From: Clostridia bacterium
GTDB lineage: Bacteria; Bacillota; Clostridia; Christensenellales; CAG-138
Direction of reading: 5' to 3'
Length of the DNA: 64,000 nt
Assembly: GCA_017514685.1 (NCBI GenBank)
Contig: JAFWJN010000025.1
Span: 31,251-95,250 of the forward strand
Shown here piece after piece: positions 54,267 to 62,903 of the stretch (position 1 is the stretch's first letter; every line of letters begins with the position of its first letter). The translations under genes were made by a program, and so were the position numbers. The notes under the pieces were generated by a model. The model was given only the letters and a program-made list of their open reading frames with translations. It was not told the origin of the DNA and searched no databases.

Positions 54267-54803
54267 TCAGGTATTATAGTACGAAGGACGATTCTTTGCT
54301 TCGACTTTGGCTTCCTCATCCAAGACATGCTTCCGATACAGAAGATATGCCGATGTACCGCCAAGGCCGATCGAGAGAATCGCAGGGAAGAACAGGTAGA
54401 TACAGAACATCCACATATCAGTCCAGCCGTAACCTTCCTTCCAGTCGCTCATCAGAAGTGTTGCCGGAATCATAAGAAGCATGAGTACAGCCAGCCAGAT
54501 ATAAGCTCCTACTACATAAGCCTTATGCTGCTTGAATACAAAGAAGAGTGCAACACAGGGGATACTGCCGATGACAGCGGTCAGAATGTACTGAAAAGGA
54601 ATCGCAAGCAGAGAAGCCGGCATCCATCTTCCGAGGAGAAAACCGGCACCGATAAAAACGGCGATATAAAGAAGCGCATACAGAATTGCAAGGAGGAAAG
54701 AATAGAGCCATGCAGCACTCTTTGGACGGCCGTTCTCATCGAGAAATGTCACCCGGGAAAACTCGTTAATTTTCCGATCAAGCGAGGATTGTTTCTTTGC
54801 CAT
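54267..54803 (-). CDS. Four-helix membrane protein of unknown function
   Basis: 178 residues. A basic N-terminus (MAKKQSSLDRKINEF) is followed by four hydrophobic segments (LLAILYALLYIAVFIGAGFLL, YILTAVIGSIPCVALFFVF, AYIWLAVLMLLMIPATLL, YLFFPAILSIGLGGTSAYLL) and a charged tail. I do not recognise a family. It has its own AAAGGA ribosome site. It is between the binding-protein gene and the MBL gene on the same strand. Confidence 0.75.
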   Translation of the reverse strand: MAKKQSSLDRKINEFSRVTFLDENGRPKSAAWLYSFLLAILYALLYIAVFIGAGFLLGRWMPASLLAIPFQYILTAVIGSIPCVALFFVFKQHKAYVVGAYIWLAVLMLLMIPATLLMSDWKEGYGWTDMWMFCIYLFFPAILSIGLGGTSAYLLYRKHVLDEEAKVEAKNRPSYYNT

Positions 54804-54815
54804 AGGATTCCTTTC

Positions 54816-54849
54816 GCTGTCCCGCGGAGAAGATTCCCCACGGGACAGC
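54816..54849 (-). other. Hairpin directly after the binding-protein gene, no T tract
   Basis: Stem GCTGTCCCG 54816-54824 / CGGGACAGC 54841-54849, 15 bases after the binding-protein stop. With no U run, it is more likely an RNA-stabilising or processing hairpin than a terminator. Confidence 0.55.
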
Positions 54850-54864
54850 CGTTTGCTTCAAATC

Positions 54865-56178
54865 TTATTTGCCTCTCCAGTCTGTCCAGGTATCCCAGTA
54901 ACTCTGGATACTCATATAGTAGTCATAGACTTCGGCGAAGTCTGGAGCTTTCAAACCGACCGAGGAGAGTTCAACGCCGGATTCTTTATATATCACGTCA
55001 TCTCGTACGGACCAGTGACCGCGTTTGTCAAATGTTGTGTAGCAGCCACTGTTACCATCTGAACCGCCAAGCAGGTAATTGATAAACAACCTTGCACCTG
55101 CGGGATTGTCCGAATAGGAAGTGACATACACATAACTGGCGGCGTTTTGTGCAGTATAGGGGGAGAGACCTGTGACCCATGCGATATCCATGCCGTTTTC
55201 GCCCATGACTTCCTTGGAGTTGTCAATCTTTGAGGCGGAGCAAAGACCGAGAGTCGGTCCGTTCAGAGACTCATGCACAGCAGCGACAACAGAGTCACCG
55301 CCGTCCAGTTCGGTCGTCTGCATCTGAGTGAAACGCCAGAACAGTTCTACACCTGCGTTGTTCTCGGGGAAGTAGCGATATCCGTTATTCAGAAGTTTAT
55401 CGGTATAAGTGAAAACGAGATCTTTTCCGTACTGGGTCTTGTACTGCTCAGCGAGAGCATCACCGTCAATAATCAGCTGCGCCCAAAGAGCGGCATAAGA
55501 CGGAGCTTTGATGTCTTTTGTGAAGATGACCCATTTCTGTGTGTTTTCACCAGCAGCATTGACGAAGGACTGAGTATCTTCATTGTAGCCTTCCACGATA
55601 TCCCACCAGCTCTGAATCGGACAGCCATCCGGATAGATCCTGGTATTGTAGAACCATGGGTTGAACGTGGAATACAGAGGCATACCGTATTTCAAAAGAT
55701 CATCATCAATATGCGCACAGATATCGGCGGGGTAATAGAGGTTGACTATACCCGGCAAAACGAGATCGTTGAAAATCTCGCCTGAAGAGTCTTTTACAAG
55801 CATCAGGTCGGCACCTTCGTTGCCGCTTTCCCATTCGAATTCAATCTTACCTTTGATCGTATCAGTATCGCAGGAGACATATTCGAATTCGAGATCCGGA
55901 AAGTCTTTTGCGATTTTTTTCTTGGCGGTATTGCCGTCTGCAGTCGTTGAATAAATCTTGATCACACCGCCTTCGGCTTTTGCCATCTCATACAGTTCAT
56001 CCATGGAAAGATGGTTCCAGTCGATTCCATCCGCGCCGATAGTGTCAATTGCTTCAGCACCTGTTTTCACAGTGCTTTCAGCTGGTTCAGCCGGAGTGTT
56101 TCCATTGCCTGGCTTTGAGCATGCAATTACAGAGCCCAGCATGAGTACTGCAAATATCAAAGCTAATACTTTTTTCAT
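54865..56178 (-). CDS. ABC transporter substrate-binding lipoprotein (Fe3+/phosphonate-type family)
   Basis: 437 residues from ATG 56178; lipobox GSVIACS near residue 20, then a linker and a type-II periplasmic-binding fold: GGVIKIYSTTADGNTAKKKI, DLMLVKDSSGEIFND, NPWFYNTRIYPDG, DIAWVTGLSPYT, NPAGARLFINYLLGG. The sequence is in the large class that includes iron (FbpA), thiamine, 2-aminoethylphosphonate and polyamine binders. It is longer than usual (about 340). The ATPase and fused permease follow the same architecture. With a HAD phosphatase at the start of the operon, an organophosphate or phosphonate ligand is a reasonable guess, not shown. Confidence 0.88.
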   Translation of the reverse strand: MKKVLALIFAVLMLGSVIACSKPGNGNTPAEPAESTVKTGAEAIDTIGADGIDWNHLSMDELYEMAKAEGGVIKIYSTTADGNTAKKKIAKDFPDLEFEYVSCDTDTIKGKIEFEWESGNEGADLMLVKDSSGEIFNDLVLPGIVNLYYPADICAHIDDDLLKYGMPLYSTFNPWFYNTRIYPDGCPIQSWWDIVEGYNEDTQSFVNAAGENTQKWVIFTKDIKAPSYAALWAQLIIDGDALAEQYKTQYGKDLVFTYTDKLLNNGYRYFPENNAGVELFWRFTQMQTTELDGGDSVVAAVHESLNGPTLGLCSASKIDNSKEVMGENGMDIAWVTGLSPYTAQNAASYVYVTSYSDNPAGARLFINYLLGGSDGNSGCYTTFDKRGHWSVRDDVIYKESGVELSSVGLKAPDFAEVYDYYMSIQSYWDTWTDWRGK

Positions 56179-56221
56179 ATGGGTTGCTTCCTTTCTATGG
56201 ATCTTTTCGGAAGGAACGGTA

Positions 56222-57379
56222 TCAGTCGTCGACACCGGCCTTGTGCTTGGTCTTTGCAAATTTAATCAGTCTTCCCGTCTCTTTATTATACACATTCATG
56301 CGCCCCGGATGCAAGACTACAAATACATCCTGGTTCATATCATACTCTACAAGACCAACCTGAATTGCCAGGAATTCTGTGTTCTGAACGGTCAGAGTAA
56401 TCAGCGTTTCACTGCCGGCAGGCTGGTTCGCATATACTTTTGCAGGGACTGTGTTCTTGTGATGAGGATCTTCCGTGTAGATGTCGACCATTTCAGGACG
56501 GAGACCGAGCACGCACTCGAACTCTTTGTTTAACGGAATTTCTTCATCCAGTTTCATGGTCTCCTTTTTGTATTCGTAAGTGCCAAACGGGCTTGTGACA
56601 CGGAAGGTTTCCCCATCAAATATTCCTGTTGCATGGATGAAATTGATACGCGGATTGCCGATGAAGTCGGCAGCCTGCAGATCAATCGGGTTCGTATACA
56701 GTTCAAGCGGAGTTGCAATCTGAGAAATCTCACCTTCCTTGAACAAAGCAATCTTTGTCGACATCGTCAGAGCTTCGACCTGATCGTGAGTGACGTAGAT
56801 GATGGTCGTGCCTGTTTCTTTATGCAGACGCTTAAGCTCAGCTCGCATATCGATACGGAGACGCGCGTCAAGGTTAGAAAGCGGTTCATCCAGCAGTAGA
56901 AGCTTCGGACTTGAAGCAATAGCACGGGCAATCGCGACACGCTGCTGCTGACCACCGGAGAGTTCATTCGGATAACGGTTGCGGTATTCCTCGATGCGCA
57001 TCGTTTTCAGCGCGTGCATGACGGTCTCTTCAATCTCCGCCTTGCTCATCTTTTTGATCTTCAGACCGAATGCTACATTCTGGAATACGGTCATGTGCGG
57101 CCACAGTGCGTAACTCTGAAAGACTAGGTTCAAGCCGCGCTTGCTCGGTGCTTCATAGAAGGCCTTCTCAGCGTCAATGATTGGACGGTCATCGATCGTC
57201 ATCGTGCCGTGCTGTGGCTTTTCCAAACCGGAGACCACGCGCAGAGTTGTGGTTTTTCCACAACCGGAAGGTCCGAGCAGCGTCATGAAGTCGCCGTCTT
57301 CGATCGTTAAGTTAATATCACGCAGAACGTGGTTATCACCGTAGAATTTATCAATATGACTTAAAACGATTTTACTCAT
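56222..57379 (-). CDS. ABC transporter ATPase (FbpC/PotA-like)
   Basis: 385 residues from ATG 57379 (MSKIVLSHIDKFYGD). Walker A LGPSGCGKTTTLRVV, Q loop FQSYALWPH, signature LSGGQQQRVAIARA, Walker B LLLLDEPLSNLDARL, H loop VTHDQVEALTM, then a C-terminal TOBE/MOP-type regulatory domain (about 250-385). It powers the fused permease. The gene follows the permease gene by 35 bp. A C-terminal domain of this kind may bind regulators or substrate anions. Confidence 0.94.
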   Translation of the reverse strand: MSKIVLSHIDKFYGDNHVLRDINLTIEDGDFMTLLGPSGCGKTTTLRVVSGLEKPQHGTMTIDDRPIIDAEKAFYEAPSKRGLNLVFQSYALWPHMTVFQNVAFGLKIKKMSKAEIEETVMHALKTMRIEEYRNRYPNELSGGQQQRVAIARAIASSPKLLLLDEPLSNLDARLRIDMRAELKRLHKETGTTIIYVTHDQVEALTMSTKIALFKEGEISQIATPLELYTNPIDLQAADFIGNPRINFIHATGIFDGETFRVTSPFGTYEYKKETMKLDEEIPLNKEFECVLGLRPEMVDIYTEDPHHKNTVPAKVYANQPAGSETLITLTVQNTEFLAIQVGLVEYDMNQDVFVVLHPGRMNVYNKETGRLIKFAKTKHKAGVDD

Positions 57380-57414
57380 AGCTGGATATCCTTTCTGAAA
57401 TTCGGTCAAACAGG

Positions 57415-59295
57415 TTACATGCTCTTGCTTACATTGCCGCCAAGTTTATCCGCAATTCGGTTGGTGACAAGGATGAACACGATAATGATAATACAGATCG
57501 CGTCGGCAACCTGCGGCATCGCTTCCTTTGAATAGTCAAAGGATAGGAAAGACAGCGTGTAGTTGTCAGGCGTCATTAATATGGCGATCAGGTCGAGCTC
57601 TTTTGCGATACTGATAAAGGAAAGCAAAAAGCCGGAAAGGAAGCCGTTCTTTGCAAGCGGAATAACGATGCTTCCGATTCTTCTCCAGAAGCCTGCTCCG
57701 TTGATTGTGGCAGCTTCTTCCAGTTCGACTGAGATTTGCATCATGTTCGAGGAACCGGAACGGCTTGCGAACGGGAAATGCTTGACAATCGAGACGATTA
57801 GGATCAGAAGGAATGTGCCGTACAAAGACGGAATCAGGCCGCCGAACTGTGGTTTACCGAACATGGCAAGATAAATGGCTGAGAACGCAACACCAGGCAT
57901 CAGGTACGGAATGAAGATCAGCTGCTCTACTGCGTTGCCATACCATTTGCCGCGGCCGCGTGTAGTGATATAGCCGAAGAACTGACCGAAAACAGCGGTG
58001 ACGAGGGAAGCTATAAAGCTTAGTTTAACCGTATTCCACAGGGCACCGTAGAACGTGGAGTTGCGGAACAGACCATCTTGCTTGAATGCGGGATGCGGTG
58101 CATTTTCCACCTCGCCGATCCATGCATACAGCGACAGATTGCTGGGTGCATATCCGGCACCGGGAATAATTTGGAAGGATTCCATGACCAGGAAGAACAT
58201 CGGCATGACCATCGCGATGATCAGGAAGATTGCCAGAATGACCAGCATTGGGTATTTAATTTTACCGAGCGGGATCAGGTTTGAACGTGTGCCCTTGCCG
58301 CCGATTGTAGCATAGGACTTACGGGTACCGATGAGTTTCTGGTTGACAACGATTGTTCCGGCAGCAAGTGCGATCATCAGGATAGAGAACACATACCCGA
58401 TGGATTCGGTGCTGCTTGAGCCGAGAAGGTCTTTCATTTTTGTTGCCATAACAAAATAACCGATTGTATTGCCAAGACGTGCGGCAACACCGTAGGTTCC
58501 GATCGATTTGCTGATTGTCATGATCGTTGCTGAGAGAATCGAAGGAAGAACAAGGGGAAGCGTGATGCTTTTCAGAATCTGTGCTTTATTCGCACCCTGA
58601 ATCTCGCCCATTTCTTCGAGTTCCGAGTTGATTGATCGCAATGCACCGGATACCATGATGTAGGAAAATGCATAGTAGTGCATCGTCATGACCAGGATGA
58701 TGGCAAATGGACCGTATGCCAACCAGTCCGGAATGGGAATACCGAGACCTGTCAGAACACCGGTGCTGCCGGACAGTGAGTTGCGGAAAACAGTCAGCCA
58801 TGACAAAGCTTTGCACCAGGAAGGGATCATGTACGGAATCAATATCAGTGCGGACAGAAGACCCTTGCCGGGGATATCCGTGCGGACCATCAGCCAAGCC
58901 ATCAGCGCGCCGAGCGGAACTGATATCACAGTGACGAAGAAACCGATCGTCAGAGAGTGAATCAGCGGAATGAACAGCGTAGAATAGTTTGTCGTGTACT
59001 GGAACCCGCGCCCTGCGGAATCAAATGCTTCCGGCCCGAACAGGTAGCGCCATGAATACAGGGTGTAGTCGCCGACCTGCGCACCCGGATACAGCTTCTG
59101 CACGAACCGCAGAGATCCTCTGGTTACAACAAACGTGTTCTGGACCATCGTCAAAAGAGGAATGACGATGAATACGAACAAGATTAACAGTGTGATCATG
59201 ACGATCACGTTAAACGGATTGCCGACGATATTCCGGAACTGGTTTTTGAACCGTTCCTTTGTCATCGGTGGACGTTTCCATCCTTTCTTAGCCAT
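57415..59295 (-). CDS. ABC transporter permease, two permease domains fused
   Basis: 626 residues, about twelve membrane helices. Two BPD_transp_1 domains are in one chain, each with an EAA loop that docks on the ATPase: LEEMGEIQGANKAQILKSI near residue 230 and LEEAATINGAGFWRRIGSI near residue 535. This fused layout is typical of FbpB, ThiP and some aminoethylphosphonate importers. The gene lies between the HAD phosphatase and the ATPase. Confidence 0.94.
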   Translation of the reverse strand: MAKKGWKRPPMTKERFKNQFRNIVGNPFNVIVMITLLILFVFIVIPLLTMVQNTFVVTRGSLRFVQKLYPGAQVGDYTLYSWRYLFGPEAFDSAGRGFQYTTNYSTLFIPLIHSLTIGFFVTVISVPLGALMAWLMVRTDIPGKGLLSALILIPYMIPSWCKALSWLTVFRNSLSGSTGVLTGLGIPIPDWLAYGPFAIILVMTMHYYAFSYIMVSGALRSINSELEEMGEIQGANKAQILKSITLPLVLPSILSATIMTISKSIGTYGVAARLGNTIGYFVMATKMKDLLGSSSTESIGYVFSILMIALAAGTIVVNQKLIGTRKSYATIGGKGTRSNLIPLGKIKYPMLVILAIFLIIAMVMPMFFLVMESFQIIPGAGYAPSNLSLYAWIGEVENAPHPAFKQDGLFRNSTFYGALWNTVKLSFIASLVTAVFGQFFGYITTRGRGKWYGNAVEQLIFIPYLMPGVAFSAIYLAMFGKPQFGGLIPSLYGTFLLILIVSIVKHFPFASRSGSSNMMQISVELEEAATINGAGFWRRIGSIVIPLAKNGFLSGFLLSFISIAKELDLIAILMTPDNYTLSFLSFDYSKEAMPQVADAICIIIIVFILVTNRIADKLGGNVSKSM

Positions 59296-59344
59296 TCTTC
59301 AACCTCCATTTCCGGATAAGGTAAAACAAGACATGCAAATAGGA

Positions 59345-60103
59345 TCAGATTCCCTGTTCGCGCTCTTTCTTTAATATGGTATAGACATCATAAATATCAG
59401 TTACCTGATAGTCCGGCGCGACATCAAATTTGCCGATGTCCTTTTGCGGCGTCAGGAACGAATTGATCTTGAAGACACGGCCGTATCCCATTTTGCGGGG
59501 ACCGACTACGTCACGGGACAACGTATCTCCGACAAAGGCGCATTCAGAAGGATCCAAATTGGCCTGAGCAAGTGCAACTTTGAAAATGTTGGGATTTGGT
59601 TTGCGGAAACCGGTAATAGAGGAAAGAGTGATATCATCGAAATACTGACGGACCCCGTACTTCTTCAGTGTCGAAAAGACCTGATAGAGACTGCCGGTAT
59701 TACTGACGACGGAAACATACATTCCAAGGTCTTCTTTCAGCCCTTTCAGCATTTCCGCTGCATGCACTCTGAGAGAACGGTCATAGAAAGTCGTTTCCCA
59801 CATGTGAGCAATCTCTTCGCTTATTTCAGCAAGTTTGTCTTTATCAACAGGGATATCTTTGAATCCCCAGTTGCACCAGATTTCATCAGGTTTCAACTCT
59901 ATCAGTGTCCGTTCAGAATCTTTTTTGTATTCGGCAATTCCTTTTCCGACAATTTCCCATAACTGTTCGGCTTCATAAGGAATTTCAATCCCATATTTTT
60001 TTAGAATTTCATACAAAGCATATGCCGTAGCTTTATTGTTCTTCTCATCTGAATAGAGATCTTCCAAAGTGCCGCCCATATCAAACATTACTGCTTTAAT
60101 CAT
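59345..60103 (-). CDS. HAD-superfamily phosphatase with altered motif I
   Basis: 252 residues from ATG 60103. HAD fold: motif I is VMFDMGGTLEDL with nucleophile Asp8, but the second Asp of DxD is Gly10. A helical cap domain (about 25-110) follows, then motif II VVSNTGS, motif III region RKPNPNIFKVAL with Lys and motif IV FVGDTLSRDVVG. Loss of the general acid is also seen in phosphonatases (DxA) and some sugar phosphatases (DLGG), so hydrolysis of an activated phosphate or phosphonate fits. ATG 60115 is in contact with the AAGGA site; 60103 gives the family N-terminus. First gene of the ABC operon. Confidence 0.85.
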   Translation of the reverse strand: MIKAVMFDMGGTLEDLYSDEKNNKATAYALYEILKKYGIEIPYEAEQLWEIVGKGIAEYKKDSERTLIELKPDEIWCNWGFKDIPVDKDKLAEISEEIAHMWETTFYDRSLRVHAAEMLKGLKEDLGMYVSVVSNTGSLYQVFSTLKKYGVRQYFDDITLSSITGFRKPNPNIFKVALAQANLDPSECAFVGDTLSRDVVGPRKMGYGRVFKINSFLTPQKDIGKFDVAPDYQVTDIYDVYTILKKEREQGI

Positions 60104-60144
60104 GATTGCTTTCATTCCTTTCAAGTGTGATCTTTAGGGGAATT

Positions 60145-60173
60145 TTTATAATAAATCAAACCAAGTCACGCAA
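60145..60173 (-). promoter_or_regulatory. Promoter of the HAD/ABC operon
   Basis: Minus strand TTGCGT (60173-60168), 17-bp spacer, TATAAA (60150-60145). The -35 touches the operator at 60173-60188. Confidence 0.6.
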
Positions 60174-60188
60174 CGCAAACGTTTTCGT
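60173..60188. promoter_or_regulatory. LacI-family operator upstream of the HAD/ABC operon
   Basis: ACGCAAACGTTTTCGT: palindrome with one broken pair, differing from the hppA operator (47799-47814) by a single base. Both lie at or against the -35 of their promoters, so they likely answer to the same repressor. Confidence 0.75.
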
Positions 60189-60366
60189 AACTTTCGAGTA
60201 AATTCTACATCGAAACAGTCTGTTTGTCAATTACTTTTTGATAATTCGGATTTAAAAAATATATTATTGAAGTACGCTTTTAGAAAGAAACAAATAAATA
60301 GATAAAATGAAAGAAATATGATAAACTAAAATACAAAGAACAAGACTGAATTTTTCGGAGGGGAAA

Positions 60367-61395
60367 ATGGACGGGATTTCGTATGCATTGCGAGTCAGAC
60401 TGAGTAAAGATGTTCCTGCGGATGGACAGTTTCGCGTAATGAAGCGTATTCCGCAGTTTGACGGGCCTGAAGTGTTTAATATTGCACCGCTTCGGAAAGA
60501 AAGACCGGATACGATCCGCGCAGCAGTTTTTAACATGGAACATGGATACAGAATCCGGGAAATAGCGCCTTTTCTGGAAGAGTGTCCCGAATTAAAAGAT
60601 GCGGATGTTTTGTTCGGAAATGAAATGGATGACGGAACAGAACGCAGCGACAATATAGATACGGCGAAAGAACTTGCAGAACTTCTGGGTTATAACTATG
60701 CTTATGGCCTTGAATTTATCGAGCTGGTCAATCCGAATGATGAAAAAGGGTATGAGGGGAATGTTCTGTTTTCAAAATGGCCGATTGTCCGTGCGAAAAC
60801 CTTGTATCCGCCGGAAGGATATAACTGGTTCTTTGATGAACAGAACCGGATCGGAGCAAGAGTTGCGGTCTTCTGCGAACTGGATGTTGCGGGAAAACAT
60901 GTCGGTGCGGTTTGCATTCATCTGGAAAACCGTACAAGCCCGGAGTTCAGGGCTGTCCAGACCAAAGCGATTTTAGATGAAGCGGACGCCTTTTTCGGTG
61001 ACATTCCCATTCTGGTCGGAGGCGATTTCAACTCGAATGCATTTGAGGACAGCAAAGAATCTGCGAAGGAATATTATGACTGGCAGAGAGCCACGGGCAG
61101 AATGCGGGATGTGGAAAAATATGAGCCGCTGCTCTCAACGGCGGAACGGTCCGGATATGATTACCGAACCCTGAACGGCAATCACATTCCGACACGAAGG
61201 AAGCCGATGGAAGGCGGGAATCTGGAACTGCATCTGGATTGGATCTTCGGTAAAAATGTGAAATGTGTTGAACATGGCTGGGTTTCAACACTGAAAAAGG
61301 ACTGCACATGGGCAAAAGAAGGCTCAGCTGTCCGGAACATGACGCAGGAACAGCTCTCCGACCATAATGCGGTCTGGGCACAGATTCGCCTCTGA
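60367..61395 (+). CDS. Endonuclease/exonuclease/phosphatase-family protein
   Basis: 342 residues. EEP fold with all catalytic motifs: AAVFNMEHG (Asn), FGNEMDDG (Glu), GAVCIHLENR (His), VGGDFNSNAFED (Asp, Asn), LHLDWIFG (Asp) and the final LSDHNAVWA (Asp-His). The family includes nucleases, sphingomyelinases and inositol phosphatases. No signal peptide, so cytoplasmic. It is divergent from the HAD/ABC operon, and the intergenic region with the LacI-type operator is shared, which suggests linked control. Start ATG has GGAGGGG five bases before. The substrate is unknown; a phosphoester from the importer is one option. Confidence 0.88.
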   Translation: MDGISYALRVRLSKDVPADGQFRVMKRIPQFDGPEVFNIAPLRKERPDTIRAAVFNMEHGYRIREIAPFLEECPELKDADVLFGNEMDDGTERSDNIDTAKELAELLGYNYAYGLEFIELVNPNDEKGYEGNVLFSKWPIVRAKTLYPPEGYNWFFDEQNRIGARVAVFCELDVAGKHVGAVCIHLENRTSPEFRAVQTKAILDEADAFFGDIPILVGGDFNSNAFEDSKESAKEYYDWQRATGRMRDVEKYEPLLSTAERSGYDYRTLNGNHIPTRRKPMEGGNLELHLDWIFGKNVKCVEHGWVSTLKKDCTWAKEGSAVRNMTQEQLSDHNAVWAQIRL

Positions 61396-61404
61396 TTTAA
61401 AATG

Positions 61405-61452
61405 GAAGACTGTCGTAGATACCCGCTGACGCAGCGGTATCCGGCAGTCTTC
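61405..61452 (+). terminator. Long hairpin after the EEP gene
   Basis: Outer stem GAAGACTG 61405-61412 / CAGTCTTC 61445-61452 and an inner stem around CCGCTG / CAGCGG. A weak TATTATATTA tail follows. Confidence 0.6.
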
Positions 61453-61463
61453 TATTATATTAC

Positions 61464-61492
61464 TTGCTTTTTACCGACCTGGGTAGTATATT
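61464..61492 (+). promoter_or_regulatory. Promoter of the Mrp/Mbh gene cluster
   Basis: TTGCTT (61464-61469), 17-bp spacer, TATATT (61487-61492), 42 bp before the first gene. Confidence 0.65.
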
Positions 61493-61534
61493 CTTATTAT
61501 TAATAGTGCATTTCGCTTTTTTACGGGGTCATCC

Positions 61535-62002
61535 ATGTATTTGTTTCTGTTTCTTTTCTGGTTGCTTCTGAACGGCAAAGTTTCACTGGAAATCTGCCTG
61601 TTCGGCGTAGGCATCGTTGCTGCTGTCGCCGTTCTGGCTTATTTGCTGTTCGGATACACGCCAAAGAGAGACATTCTTTTTTTGAGAAGAATCCCTGCTT
61701 TTATGTTATATGTTTTTGTACTGATATGGGAGGTTCTGAAAGCGAACTTTAGGGTAATCGGTATTATCTGGAACACAAAGAAGAAACTTAAGCAGAGCCT
61801 TGTAATCGTGGACCCGGGGCTGAAGACCGGATTCGCGCGTTTCGTGCTGGCGAACTCAATCACACTGACACCGGGAACGATTACGGTCAAAGCGGATGGG
61901 AGAAAGTTTGTTGTTCATTGCCTTGACAGGGATATGATAGCAGGCATTGAAGACGGGCTTCTGTGCAGAATTCTCAGGAAGATGGAAAAGATGGAGGGAT
62001 GA
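61535..62002 (+). CDS. Na+/H+ antiporter subunit E (MrpE/MbhA-like)
   Basis: 155 residues. Two or three N-terminal membrane helices (LFLFLFWLLLNGKVSLEI, VGIVAAVAVLAYLLFGY, FMLYVFVLIWEVLKANF) and a C-terminal cytoplasmic domain with the family motif ANSITLTPGTITV. It is a small accessory subunit of the multi-protein Mrp antiporter or of Mbh-type complexes. First gene of the cluster; its stop overlaps the in-frame sequence before mrpF. Confidence 0.94.
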   Translation: MYLFLFLFWLLLNGKVSLEICLFGVGIVAAVAVLAYLLFGYTPKRDILFLRRIPAFMLYVFVLIWEVLKANFRVIGIIWNTKKKLKQSLVIVDPGLKTGFARFVLANSITLTPGTITVKADGRKFVVHCLDRDMIAGIEDGLLCRILRKMEKMEG

Positions 62003-62004
62003 GA

Positions 62005-62313
62005 ATGGAACATGCATATCAGATTCTCTTTTCCATCGTTCTGATTTCTCTGGGAATCGGTATACTGTTTGCTCTGATCCGAGCAATCAGAGGACCGAGA
62101 ACGGCGGACCGCATCGTTGGAATCAATATGATCGGGACGCTTTCCCTTCTCAGTATTGCGGTGATTGCGCTGGCACTGAGGGAAAGCTGGCTTCTGGATG
62201 TCAGTATCATTTACGGAATGATCAGTTTTTTGGCACTTGCGGTACTCTGCATGACGAGACTGGGACAGAAGAAGACGAAATACGGGGATGAGGAGGACGA
62301 GATAGATGAGTGA
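62005..62313 (+). CDS. Na+/H+ antiporter subunit F (MrpF/MbhB-like)
   Basis: 102 residues from ATG 62005, six bases after GGAGGG; other in-frame ATGs are too close or too early. Three hydrophobic helices and the family motif IRAIRGPRTADRIVGINMIG. The tail is acidic (GDEEDEIDE). It starts two bases after the mrpE stop and overlaps mrpG by eight bases. Confidence 0.93.
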   Translation: MEHAYQILFSIVLISLGIGILFALIRAIRGPRTADRIVGINMIGTLSLLSIAVIALALRESWLLDVSIIYGMISFLALAVLCMTRLGQKKTKYGDEEDEIDE

Positions 62314-62650
62314 AGCACGTTTTATCTTGTGTGCGATTCTGTGCGCCGTAGGTATATTCACGATCCTTTCATCCATTATAGGCGTATTCCGGTTCCGCTT
62401 CGTCCTGAACCGGATGCACTGCGCTGCGTTGATCGATACACTTGGCTCTCTCTTTCTTTTCGCCGCGCTGATGATCGCATCCCCTGAGCCGGAGTATTTC
62501 TGGAAACTGTTATCCGTGCTCCTGCTTCTTTGGATCGGCAGTCCGCTTGCTTCCCATCTGGTAAGCCGGATGGAGCTTGCAACGGATAAAGACGCGCTCT
62601 CCTTTATGGAGCATCCCGGGATTGAGGAGGGTGAAGATGCAGTACTTTGA
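62306..62650 (+). CDS. Na+/H+ antiporter subunit G (MrpG/MbhC-like)
   Basis: 114 residues, three hydrophobic helices. The motif SSIIGVFRFRFVLNRMHCAALIDTLGS is close to the usual GxxRxPDxxxRxHA pattern of MrpG. It is translated from within the mrpF end and overlaps the next gene by 14 bases. Small ion-path subunit. Confidence 0.92.
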   Translation: MSEARFILCAILCAVGIFTILSSIIGVFRFRFVLNRMHCAALIDTLGSLFLFAALMIASPEPEYFWKLLSVLLLLWIGSPLASHLVSRMELATDKDALSFMEHPGIEEGEDAVL

Positions 62651-62903
62651 TTTTGAAATGTTGCTATTGGTCCTTCTGGTTATTTGCGGGATCTCCACCT
62701 GTCTGACTAAAAATCTGCTGGCATCGCTTGTGATTTTCATGGCGTACAGCCTTCTGATGGCAATTATCTGGGCGTTGCTCCGGGCACCGGATCTGGCTAT
62801 CACGGAAGCTGCAGTCGGAGCCGGTATTTCAAGTATTCTTCTGTTTATCACGCTGCATATACTGCGCAAACTGCGGAAAGGATCGGAAGATGAAACGAAA
62901 TAA
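62637..62903 (+). CDS. DUF4040 subunit (MbhD-like)
   Basis: 88 residues from ATG 62637 (MQYFDFEMLLLVLL). Three helices; LRAPDLAITEAAVGAGISSIL is the hallmark of DUF4040, the domain that in MrpA forms the C-terminal part. Here it is a separate small protein, as MbhD is in the membrane-bound hydrogenase cluster of Thermococcales. It overlaps the next gene by 14 bases. This split matters for deciding which complex the cluster encodes. Confidence 0.9.
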   Translation: MQYFDFEMLLLVLLVICGISTCLTKNLLASLVIFMAYSLLMAIIWALLRAPDLAITEAAVGAGISSILLFITLHILRKLRKGSEDETK

